IMG/VR virus record: IMGVR_UViG_3300023082_000012
Span: 1 to 54,294 of that record
Reading direction: 5' to 3' (one strand)
DNA: 54,294 nt
Source: a virus
How positions within the stretch are numbered: position 1 is the stretch's first letter; each line of letters begins with the position of its first letter. Below the pieces are notes generated by a model. The model saw only the letters and a list, made by a program, of their open reading frames with translations, was not told the origin of the DNA and did no database searches. This document shows, one piece after another, positions 16,871 to 26,600 of the stretch. Made by a program: the position numbers and the translations under genes.

Positions 16871-17761
16871 ATGGGATATACCAGTGATGATTGTGGTTGC
16901 GGTGGAAGGCAACATGGCACAAATAGTAGGACAAGGGGCTGTGGAAAGACTTGTGACCCTTGTTGTGACCAACATAAGATATATTATTGTGGAAAGAACA
17001 TAAATTGCCTTGATGTGGAGAGGGGAGACGACATCCATGAGGTCATAGGGACCATGGGGGAGAAGATATGTCAAATGATTACCGGGGGGAGTATAGAAAA
17101 TCCATACATAAATATAATAGACGCCACCGAAGAACAATGCCCCGAAGGAGGTTACGTAATTCAACTCATAGACCCAATCACAGGAGAAATTTTACAACAG
17201 GCCATCGTATGTAACGGATCGGGAGGATGTTGCAACGGAATCATAGATACTAAGGTATTGGTATCCAATATAACGGTGGATACGTCAACAAAAGTAGGTG
17301 CCATAATAGAAGTTCCTGCAAGCACTGTGATACAGAACAAGGATGGACTAAATGTATACTTTACCGTAGATAATGTAGAACAACCACCAACCGAAGATTT
17401 TAAATTATCTTTATGGATAGGTGCTTCAGTACAGAATATCGGTGATGTGGTAACGGGGGAAAAGTTATGTGAGTACACCAGTACACAAGAGAATGACGAT
17501 ACTTTCAGGGGTTTTTTAAATATCACAAGAGTTTCCGCCACGTCTGTCATTTGTGAAGGAACCCTAAGTATGTACAAAAAATCGGGGACTAACACCAAGT
17601 TTGACACCAACAGGGGAACGGGTTGTACCATGGTAAACGATACGGCTATAACTACGCCCGACCTATCTGATAATTTTTACTTAAAGTTGGCTATGTCGGA
17701 TAACTCTTCAAGACCTATGAATGTCAAGTTTTTCTCAGTAGAATATAAAAATAAAAAATAG
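16871..17761 (+). CDS. Fibre protein, paralogue 1 (296 residues)
   Basis: The first ~120 residues are shared with the next gene: a Cys/Gly start (DDCGCGGRQHG), then YCGKNINCLDVERGDDIHE and EEQCPEGGYVIQLIDPITG. Modules of this kind anchor fibres in Bacteroidota phages. The C-terminal ~170 residues are beta-rich and unrelated to the paralogue, as expected for a variable tip that meets the host surface. Possibly a receptor-binding or decoration protein. The conserved anchor with different tips suggests duplication followed by tip swapping. Ends TAG, 2 bases before the next ATG. Confidence 0.6.
   Translation: MGYTSDDCGCGGRQHGTNSRTRGCGKTCDPCCDQHKIYYCGKNINCLDVERGDDIHEVIGTMGEKICQMITGGSIENPYINIIDATEEQCPEGGYVIQLIDPITGEILQQAIVCNGSGGCCNGIIDTKVLVSNITVDTSTKVGAIIEVPASTVIQNKDGLNVYFTVDNVEQPPTEDFKLSLWIGASVQNIGDVVTGEKLCEYTSTQENDDTFRGFLNITRVSATSVICEGTLSMYKKSGTNTKFDTNRGTGCTMVNDTAITTPDLSDNFYLKLAMSDNSSRPMNVKFFSVEYKNKK
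16986..17013 (+). repeat. 28-base direct repeat, copy 1
   Basis: A 28-base identical sequence beginning ATTGTGGAAAGAACATAAAT occurs here and at 17819-17846, in the anchor modules of the two fibre paralogues. Identity at DNA level points to recent duplication or gene conversion. Confidence 0.85.
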
Positions 17762-17763
17762 TT

Positions 17764-18576
17764 ATGTGTAAAAAAGGATGTGGATGTGAAAATTGTTGTA
17801 CCCAGTCAAACATAATATATTGTGGAAAGAACATAAATTGCCTTGACATAAAAAAGGGGGATGAAATACATTCCACGATTAAAAAACTAGGAGATGCAAT
17901 TTGTCAAATAATTGGAGATCCGTCCACGGGAAATTATATAAATATAATAGAAGCTTCCGAAGATCAATGCCCAGAGGGCGGGTATGTGATCCAGGCCATA
18001 GATTCTGTTACTGGGGTAGTTCTGAATAGCGTACCTGTGTGTGATATAGAAGATTTAACATTCTTTAATGGAGTATCAAAAACTAGCGGTCAAGTCGGAT
18101 TAGGGGGATCTTTATCTGAAAATACGGTCATAGAAGGTGATGGGAAGAGTTTCGTCTTGCAAAACAGTAATTCAATAACTTTTATAGCAGTGCAGGGCAA
18201 CAACACATTCTATATGAATGCGGGTGGAGCGGGTGGCATGGATTTTATAGTAGTATCCACCAACGGCGTAACTGGTATAGATGTAAGCATAGACACTTAT
18301 GTAGCTACAAAAGTAGCGGGAGGGGCATTTTCTGGTAACAGCATACTAGCTGTGAAAAATGGATTAGTAGGTATAGGACGGGTAGGTAGCACCTTACCAG
18401 TACGTCCTTTAGATGTATTTACTGGAGGAGACCCCATAAGGTTTAGAGACTTACCTTCCTATGACGACGACACTTCCGCAGGAGTGGCAGGATTAACCAC
18501 TGGAGACTGTTATCAAACTACAGGTTCCGGGGCAGCCCCTTTAAACGTTGCAGGGATATTAATGGCCAAACAATAA
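17764..18576 (+). CDS. Fibre protein, paralogue 2 (270 residues)
   Basis: Shares its N-terminal anchor with the preceding gene (CGKNINCLDIKKGDEIHS; EDQCPEGGYVIQAIDSVTG). The C-terminal half differs: a Gly/Ser/Asn-rich beta helix-like region, the motif NGLVGIGRVGSTLPVRPLDV, and an ending (TTGDCYQTTGSGAAPLNVAG, then ILMAKQ) known from the tips of many phage tail fibres. Probably a tail fibre or receptor-binding protein. It is the last gene before a terminator. Confidence 0.65.
   Translation: MCKKGCGCENCCTQSNIIYCGKNINCLDIKKGDEIHSTIKKLGDAICQIIGDPSTGNYINIIEASEDQCPEGGYVIQAIDSVTGVVLNSVPVCDIEDLTFFNGVSKTSGQVGLGGSLSENTVIEGDGKSFVLQNSNSITFIAVQGNNTFYMNAGGAGGMDFIVVSTNGVTGIDVSIDTYVATKVAGGAFSGNSILAVKNGLVGIGRVGSTLPVRPLDVFTGGDPIRFRDLPSYDDDTSAGVAGLTTGDCYQTTGSGAAPLNVAGILMAKQ
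17819..17846 (+). repeat. 28-base direct repeat, copy 2
   Basis: Second copy of the identical repeat at 16986-17013. The spacing (833 bases) is close to one gene length, so recombination between the copies would delete or fuse one fibre gene. Confidence 0.85.
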
Positions 18577-18580
18577 AATT

Positions 18581-18611
18581 AAACCCCTGTCTCAAAAAGT
18601 CAGGGGTTTTT
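18581..18611 (+). terminator. Intrinsic terminator after fibre block
   Basis: AAACCCCTG (18581-18589) pairs with CAGGGGTTT (18601-18609) around an 11-base loop, followed by TT. It begins 4 bases after the fibre stop codon. Confidence 0.85.
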
Positions 18612-18655
18612 CATGTCTAAAATCTTATATATTTTTTATATAAGAACTAAACACC

Positions 18656-18663
18656 TAATTTTG
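18656..18663 (+). promoter_or_regulatory. Promoter -7 element before tail block
   Basis: TAATTTTG at 18656-18663 matches TAnnTTTG. The -33 region is only T-rich (about 18632-18637). The ATG lies 17 bases further on. It probably starts the tail assembly operon. Confidence 0.5.
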
Positions 18664-18680
18664 TAAAAATTTCATACCCA

Positions 18681-19373
18681 ATGACAAACGGAGAATTCGT
18701 AAGCGGTATATTGAACGATGCAAAGGCACTCAATAAGGACACTTACATACCAAGAAGACATATATTGGAGAAAGCCCGTTCTGTCGTGGAAACTTATGTG
18801 GCCCAAAGGTTGGACAGCTTTGACCTTACATTCCAGTATGACGTGGTTACCACGGTGGCATGTTTTGAACTGGAATCCGTGGATTACATAAAATGTGGGA
18901 TGGTGGAACTGAAAAACTGCCCTTCCGTAATGAAATCAAAAAAATGTTTACCAAAAACCATCAATGGCAGGATATCTTCCGGTGTATTAAGGATAACTTC
19001 CATGGACGGAAATTATGAATTCAGGTTAATTTCCCCAAACAGGTATTCTGCAAAAAAGAATAACAAGTATGTAAGGGACCTTGAAAAATTCGCCATAATA
19101 AAAGACGGACACCTTATCCTACCCAACTCCGAAGTTGAAACTGTCACCCTTGAATTGTTGACCTTTGACAGATCCGAAGCCGAGGATTGCGATTGCAACA
19201 GTGATAAAAAGAACTGCAAAACGCTTTGGGATGAAGACTTTGTATGTCCCTCCAACATATTCGTTATGGTAAGGGACAAGACCATGGGCGACATAGCTTC
19301 CACATATTTACAGATAAGAAAAGACGAAAACCCCAACCTTGATGAAAACATCAGAAGCCAAACAGTCGCCTAA
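18681..19373 (+). CDS. Tail adaptor protein (connector below portal)
   Basis: 230 residues. The N-terminal helices (FVSGILNDAKALNKDTYIPR; EKARSVVETYVAQRLDS) and beta middle resemble the crAss-like adaptor / P22 gp4-T7 gp8 type protein that forms the first ring under the portal. A cysteine cluster (CDCNSDKKNC) is near residue 170. The C-terminal segment (NIFVMVRDKTMGDIASTYLQ) looks like a helix that docks on a neighbour. It opens the tail block, followed by an HU-like protein, a tubular protein and the muzzle, the order I know from crAss-like phages. Assignment is by order and shape. Confidence 0.65.
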   Translation: MTNGEFVSGILNDAKALNKDTYIPRRHILEKARSVVETYVAQRLDSFDLTFQYDVVTTVACFELESVDYIKCGMVELKNCPSVMKSKKCLPKTINGRISSGVLRITSMDGNYEFRLISPNRYSAKKNNKYVRDLEKFAIIKDGHLILPNSEVETVTLELLTFDRSEAEDCDCNSDKKNCKTLWDEDFVCPSNIFVMVRDKTMGDIASTYLQIRKDENPNLDENIRSQTVA

Positions 19374-19383
19374 GATTGCCCTG

Positions 19384-19809
19384 ATGACATCCAAACCCGA
19401 GTATACTGAGTATAGGTCACGTGTGGACGTAAAACATAGGGTGGTAGGCAGGGATAAGTGGTTCAAGTTTATGCAGATATATTTCGAGACCATAGCGGAA
19501 ATGTTGACGGAGTATGAAGGGGGAGTATGTATAGAGAAGACATTCTACCTTTTTTACTTCATGATGCCCCAAAGGAAGATTATCAAGCAGCTTGTGGATG
19601 GTGGGCAGAGAGTGAAAAAATTCTATAACGAACACACCGATTCCTACATATATACTCCCACGATAGTATTTCCGGATAGGTTAAATTTTTGGTCTTTTTC
19701 ACAACGGGGGTCCGCGAAGAACTTGAGAAAATCATTGCACCGGTTACTTACGGCAGGACACAAGCCCAAAAATCACTACAGCATATTGAAAATGAACCAT
19801 AAAATTTAA
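19384..19809 (+). CDS. HU/IHF-fold protein of the tail block
   Basis: 141 residues from ATG 19384; an ATG at 19339 would overlap the previous gene by 35 bases. The pattern FKFMQIYFETIAEMLTEYEG then GGVCIEKTFYLFYFM, a basic loop and YIYTPTIVFPDRLNFWSFS resembles the helix-helix-beta arm layout of HU/IHF proteins (F-TI-E-L, G-V-I---F-F). Proteins of this type are known in the conserved tail block of crAss-like phages and may be virion parts rather than DNA-bending proteins. The similarity is remote, so the fold should be checked. Confidence 0.6.
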   Translation: MTSKPEYTEYRSRVDVKHRVVGRDKWFKFMQIYFETIAEMLTEYEGGVCIEKTFYLFYFMMPQRKIIKQLVDGGQRVKKFYNEHTDSYIYTPTIVFPDRLNFWSFSQRGSAKNLRKSLHRLLTAGHKPKNHYSILKMNHKI

Positions 19810-19812
19810 GGG

Positions 19813-20682
19813 ATGAACAACATAGAAAGTATAATGTCCGTAGTGAGGGGCAAGCTATCCATTTATGATATAGGAAACGTGCTTGACGAGGACGACATGT
19901 ACAGGACCATAATCCTTTCCCTGAGATCTTTTGGAAACGATGCCACGGAAATGCACGAGGATGTGGTGCGTATAAGGAACGGTAAGGGAAAATTACCAAA
20001 AAATTATTACAGGCTGTACGAGGCAAGATTATGTTGCCCCATAAATTATGATAAACACGGCAAGAACATCGAGATCCATAACGTCCTTGACACGCAGTAC
20101 CTAAGCCTTATCCATGAACTAAAGACCACTTGGGATTCTTGCGACCACTGTTGCACCCAGGACGAAGCCAAGGTCTATAAAAAGGAACTTATCTACAAGG
20201 AAAACCATAAGGTAACCTGCAACTACGAAAAAGGAAAATACATCAGGATGGTAAGGGGATTCGTAAAGAATGACTGTGCCGCCGAATGTCTGGCCCTGAA
20301 AAGAAATGATTGCGTGGAAGAAGTGAGCGTGATGCAGGACATGATGTATGCCAACTTTAACGAGGGTGACGTATACATAAAATACAAAGGCTTCCTTATG
20401 GATGAAAAAGGTGGGCTTGAACTTATAGACACGCCAAACGGGAACATGGAGAGGTTCATAGAATATGAACTACTTTCGGAAATGTCCGAAAAGCTCATGG
20501 TCAATAAGGAAGCGCAGTCCGCATTGGGACAACTCTTACCGTTATGGATGCAGAAGAGGGATAAATACAGGCATAATGCTTCCACGGAACTGAAGATGAA
20601 ATCCTTGCAGCCTAAACAATTGGCCAAGGAAATACAGATGGAAAACAGAAGATACTTCGACAGAAACAGCCTGAGACGCTAA
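19813..20682 (+). CDS. Tail tubular-type ring protein
   Basis: 289 residues. The first ~25 residues are helical (MNNIESIMSVVRGKLSIYDI), the middle is beta-rich with a Cys pair segment (WDSCDHCCTQDE), and the last ~80 residues are helical, basic and Q/K-rich. Placed between the HU-like gene and the muzzle gene, it fits the tubular ring protein (T7 gp11-like) that joins adaptor and nozzle. The call is based on synteny and size. The muzzle ATG follows after one base. Confidence 0.6.
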   Translation: MNNIESIMSVVRGKLSIYDIGNVLDEDDMYRTIILSLRSFGNDATEMHEDVVRIRNGKGKLPKNYYRLYEARLCCPINYDKHGKNIEIHNVLDTQYLSLIHELKTTWDSCDHCCTQDEAKVYKKELIYKENHKVTCNYEKGKYIRMVRGFVKNDCAAECLALKRNDCVEEVSVMQDMMYANFNEGDVYIKYKGFLMDEKGGLELIDTPNGNMERFIEYELLSEMSEKLMVNKEAQSALGQLLPLWMQKRDKYRHNASTELKMKSLQPKQLAKEIQMENRRYFDRNSLRR

Positions 20683-20683
20683 T

Positions 20684-23600
20684 ATGAATAAATCAGAAAA
20701 AAGGATGCCTAGAAAAGGCATGAACAGGCACACCCATCCTTCGGAACTCCAGCAGAACGAATATTCTTTTGCCTACAACGCAAACATTCAGGATGAACAC
20801 GGTGACGGGGATTATATTCTGCTGAATGAGCCTTCCAACCTGAAATGTTCGGGATTTAAGGAAGGTTTTGTCGTTCTGAAACATAAGTATGACAACGTCA
20901 ACAACGTAATATATTTCTTTCTGGTCAACCCTTTAACGGGATGTTCGGAGATAGGGAGCATTTCCGCCTCTGAAAACTTTGAACCAAACCAAGTGGTGGA
21001 GAGGCTCTGCAAGTGTGATGCTTTTGCAGTGGAAGAAACGCCATTGGAAGATGTTTTGCAGGAAGACCTATGTGAATATACCACGATAATTTCCGATTAC
21101 TGCGAACTGACCGATCCTCCTTCCTGTACGGGATGCCTTAACTTTTCAACGAAATTTCCCATACTTGACGTCCAGATAAGGCACTCGGCGTTGGGTACGG
21201 AAATCTATTGGAATGACGCAAACAATCCTGACAGATACATAAAACTTTACGATCTGGACAATTATGTTCAGGACGTTGATGATTGTTCTGGTGAAATTAC
21301 GCCCACATGTTTGCAATGCGACAAGTTGGACGTATTCAATAAATACGGCTTCCCATGCCTACGTGCAGAAAGCGTAGACGGAGGAGGCAACCTTCGTATG
21401 GGTATATACGAGATAGACATAACATATTCTGACGTTGACGGTACGGAACTTTCCGACCACTTCCCCGCCGTAAACCCGGTATCCATATTTGACAGGAACA
21501 ATACCATATTGGACCAAACACAGTTGGATTCCTACACTAACCAATCTATCCGTGTGGAAGTGTCAAATCTGGATCAGGACTACGATTATTATAAGGTAAC
21601 CGTATTTTTCAGGTCGGGCAACAACCCGAACTTCCAATACAGGACTTACGCCGTCTACCCCATAAGCCAGACCAGTTTCACCATTTCGGAAATGTCCAAG
21701 GTGGAAGAGAGTAATTCCGATATGGTTGAGTCAAGCAACAGGGTAAACGAGTTTGACATACTGAACCAAAGGCCGTTCTACATGAATTCCGGCATCATGT
21801 CCACCATAAACGGACACATGTTTCTGGGGGACATAACGGCAAGGAGGGAAATAAACCTTCAACCCGTGGTAAACCTTATGGGTTTTGCGGCCAGATGGGG
21901 AACGGTACTTGCCAAGGAAAGGTTATACAGGGATGGTTCAAGCGTATCAAACTATAAAGGTTACATGCGTGACGAGGTGGTCCCTTATGGCATAGTTTTC
22001 CAGTTTGACGGAGGTTGGAGAAGCGCATTGTTTCCCATAATACCAAGACCCCCCTTGGATTCGGAAATAGCCACGATGCCGGACGATACAAACAAGCTTT
22101 CCATAGACGAATACATAGATGAATGTTCCGATAACCCAAGGACACAGGTCTGGCAATATCTTAACACGGGTACGGTCATAGGCGAGTGCCCCGGTTCCCC
22201 ATCCGGCGATGGTGTACCGATAGAGGTTGAAAGTTCCAACACCTGTATAACCGAAACGGAGATAACGGTAGGACCCGGTGTTATACCTTTCGATTTTGAG
22301 CAGACCATTGGGGAATGGGTGTTGGATCCTGCCAATTACGCCACCATACAGGATCCCGCAAACACGGATTTGGTTGATATAGCGGACGCGATAGACAATA
22401 CCGACTATGCACAGTATGGGGATTGTACCGTTGACGTAGGTGATACATGTACCGACCCCGTTCTGGTTTCCGAAGAAATAGTTATACTTTCGGTGTTGGG
22501 TGAAGCCGTGGGGCAGGTGAGCATACCACAGAATCAGTATGATCCCGTCCAACCTGCGGACAGTTGTGAATTTTTGGTGGAACCCGATACGCATGACGTA
22601 CCGGTGGAAACGGTTTTGGGACCGGGAAGTACGGTTTGGCTCAAGACGCCCATAACAAACACCACATGTTCATTGGCTGAATCGACCTTTGACTTCCTGC
22701 CTGGACAAGGTGGACCGGGTTGGCATCTTGTCGATATGTCCACCACTGGACCTATTTCCGACCTTTATGATACTTCCATACCCGTGAGCCAAACGGGACC
22801 GGGATATTTTCCTTTTCTTCACGATAACGCCGCTTGGTTCAAGGGGTCGTTCATAGCTTCGGAAAGGATTATATTTGAACTTAGTCCCATAGAATGTGTC
22901 AGGACAGACGACAATACAAACAATTCCGTCAGGGTAAGCGTTTTCTATGGATGTCCCAATTTGGTTGAAGTGCCTGTTTACAGCAGGATAATCACTGACA
23001 TGACCACGCCGAATGACCCCCAGAAATTTTTTGACTTTTCCATAGCGGATTTTCCGGGACAGTCTCCCATGGTTTACATAGCCATAGATTCGCCCATGTA
23101 TTCAAATTATGTGGTGCAGGTAACTTTCAGCGGGACTTCGGGAACGGGTAACGTCGTGATAGAAGGTGTTAACTACCCCGCCGTATTCAATACGGACGCC
23201 ACCACAACGGCTTCCGATTTCTTTACCGTAAACTCGGCGGCTTTATCTTTGGCAGGAATGACTCCCGCATTTGGTGGAGGTGTCCTTACGATTGCCATGA
23301 ATTTTGAGCAATATGATTCCTTGGAATGGAACAATCTCACGGGGGACCTAAACGCTACGTTCACTTTGGTAAGTCAGGGACACACCCTTCAACCCCCGTG
23401 CGGGTGTTTTGCCGTATATAAACGGGAAGTGGTGCTCAGGACGATAAAAGTTTACGACAGCATAACATTCGCCAAAAGACAGTTATATGAATACACCTGT
23501 ACCTACATAAAGATAAAAGTGACGGATTGTGATCCCGCACCGGATCAATACGGGCTTTTCTCCTATTGGCAATCCGAACTTAAATATCCGTGTAACCCTG

Positions 23601-26600
23601 AACTTTTTGATTCCACTACTTTAACTATAGGGATAGACGATATACCTTTGGAGTACAGGGATGAGTTTGAAGATTACTACGTGACCGGTACTGCCGGAGG
23701 TAACTATGTGCTTGGTACATCTGCCAACTTCATGGACCAGCCCATAAGGCACTTCAAGTATCCGGACAGTTCGGTGATACCGTTCATGGAAGCTTCCGAC
23801 ACAAATTTCAATGACCTTAAGGATACCGATGCATTTATTCGTCCGATAGGTTTTATGTTGGATAATGACATAATAAACACTTTCCTTGATGTAGCCGTTA
23901 AATCCGGACTACTTACACAGGAGGAAAGGGATAGCATAACGGGTTACGAAATATTCAGGGGCGACAGGGCCAACGAGAGAAGCATAGTGGCAAAGGGTCT
24001 GATAAACGATATGCGTTTTTATGACGATAAATCAAGGGAAGGTTTTGAGGATACGACGACTTATTATCCTAACTATCCCCTCAACGACCAATCGGCAATT
24101 GATAACCTGAATGGTGCGGGAGGTAAGGTGGACATGAGTTTCTTCAGTTTCCATTCTCCCGACACGAGTTTTAATTTCCCTTCCCTTCCTTATGAGATGG
24201 GAGTGGAAGGCTACCAATTCGGGGTATCGCTGAATAAATTTTCCTACGTGGAAGATCACGTTGAGTGGATACTATTGGGCAAAAAGGCCAGAAATTTGGC
24301 CATGGGACTTGCTGCGGCAGAATTTGCCTTTGAACTACTCATGAACATATCCGACGTGTTGGTATTGGCCGGTACGGGCGGCATATCCGTAATCGTGGCG
24401 GCGGTTTTGGCGGCGGTGGCGGTTATAGGCATAGCATTCACGGCCCCTTACAGGATAGGTAAATATAAATATGAGTGGTTGACCATATTTGAAAATTTTG
24501 GTACACCCATGAACTTTGCCTACTATGGCATAGCCGAAGGGATATACAAGAGTTTCCAACCAAACGACGTAGCTAATTCCAAGCTAAGGGGATTGTCTTT
24601 GAGCCATTACATAAAATCTGGCAGATTGACCGTTTTGGATGAAAAGATAGGTGAAACATTATATGTAAACAATTACAAACGTGAAAATTCCGTGCTTGTC
24701 AGGATGGGGGAGGCATTTAAACTTACACCAGTCACAGGTTACGCAGGCTACGACAATAGTGCATTCAACATCCCCACAAAACAGACGGGTATATTGGGAG
24801 ACTACACGAATAAGGCTGCAAGTCCTTATGTTTCATTAAAGCGTTACAGACCCAACCAATATGGATCAATAAATTCCGTGGACTGGTTACCTACGGGATA
24901 CTGTGGCAGGTTGGATGAGGACAATACGTGTTCCATAGTATTTGGTGGTGATACCTTCATTTCAAGGTTTTCTCCCAAGATAAAGATGCCGTTCTTTACG
25001 GACATAGCCATAAACTTGCCACCTGGGACGCCTTACAAATACTCTTCCAAGTTCAACCTTAACAATGGTAACAGGGACAGTAGGGGCTATCTTGACTACA
25101 AGACTTCCGACGATAACATGTTGGCGGGTTATTTCCAGATACCGGAAAACAAAAGTGAATATACCCTGTGGAACGGAAATTCTTGGGTAGATGGCGACAT
25201 AAACCAATTCTACGTCAAGGACGAGTATAAATTCTTGGTGGGGTACTACGGATTCCCTTATTTTTTGGTAGAATCCGAATATAATTGTAACAACCGCTAC
25301 GCAAAAAGGGAACTGTTCGAAAATTTTTACCCTAATGTAGGTGACGTCATAGAATATACACAGGAGACAAACGTCCCCATGAGCAAGGAACACCTTTTCC
25401 TTTATAACGGTGTATATTCGGCACGTCCACACAAAAGGGCTTACAGGTTGTTGCCGATAAATTTTTCAAGGATTGTTGCCGATAAACAGAACGATTACAG
25501 CAACGCCTTGGCATACTCGGATCAGGACGACAGTTCCTCGGCCCGAACGAGAAGCCCCTGGTTAAATTTCAGGCCGGGTAACGTACACGTATTCAATAAA
25601 GAGTACGGCAGTCTCGTAGACGCAAGGGGAATAGAGAACGAACTAATATGGGTAAGGTTTACCAACGGATATGAGATATATAACTCCGTGGATCCCTTAA
25701 GGGAAAGGCTGACCGAAAACAACAGGCGTGTAGGGTTGGGGGGCATATTCAACAACAGGGCATTAAGTTTCAACAAGACCACATTAGGCTACAACGGCAC
25801 CCAGCATAAAGCTTCCATAAGCACGGAATTCGGACATTACAGCGTTGACGCCATGAGGGGAAAGGTATTTGAGATGCAGCCAGGCGGAAAAGGTGTGAAC
25901 GAAATATCCCTTTCCATGGACAAATGGTTCAAGGAGCAACTGCCATTCAAACTTTTAAAGTATTTTCCTGACGTAAAAATTGATGATGCTTACAATGGTT
26001 TGGGAATTTCTATGGGATGGGACGACCGTACCAAAAGACTTTTCCTGACTAAGTTGGACTACATACCAAAATCGGGGTTAGGCATACAATGGAGCGAGGA
26101 AGATGGATTCTATATAACGGAAGGCGAAGAATTGATTCCTATATCCTTGACCGACACAGATTACTTTGACAAGGCACACTGGACGGTGGCTTATAGTCCG
26201 TTGACGAAGAGTTGGATATCCTATTATGCTTTCCATCCTTTCTACTATATAAGCCTTGATGACCACTTCAAGACGGGGCTTAATATTTTAGGGGATACCA
26301 AGCATGGGCTTTGGAGTCATTATCCTTTGGTCAGTTCCTACCAAGTGTTTTACGGGGAAAGACATCCTTTCATCGTGGAATTTTCTACTGGAAGCATTTT
26401 TGAAAGGGGTAAGATGAACTCCTTGGCTTTCTGGTTGGACTCAAGAAAGTATACCAATTTATATGATTTTTCTGATAAAGTTGGAACAGGTTTCGATAAA
26501 TTGTATATTTACAACAATTTCCAGAACTCGGGAAAACTTAACCTAATTTTCAACAAGTATAATGACAGAAGGTTAAGTCTCAAATATCCTAAGTTCAATA

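Noticed and set aside
21947-22594. Long leftward open frame (215 residues) inside the muzzle gene
   Set aside because: It is a shadow of the muzzle coding frame: odd, low-quality composition and no start region, with many similar antisense frames throughout the GC-richer genes.
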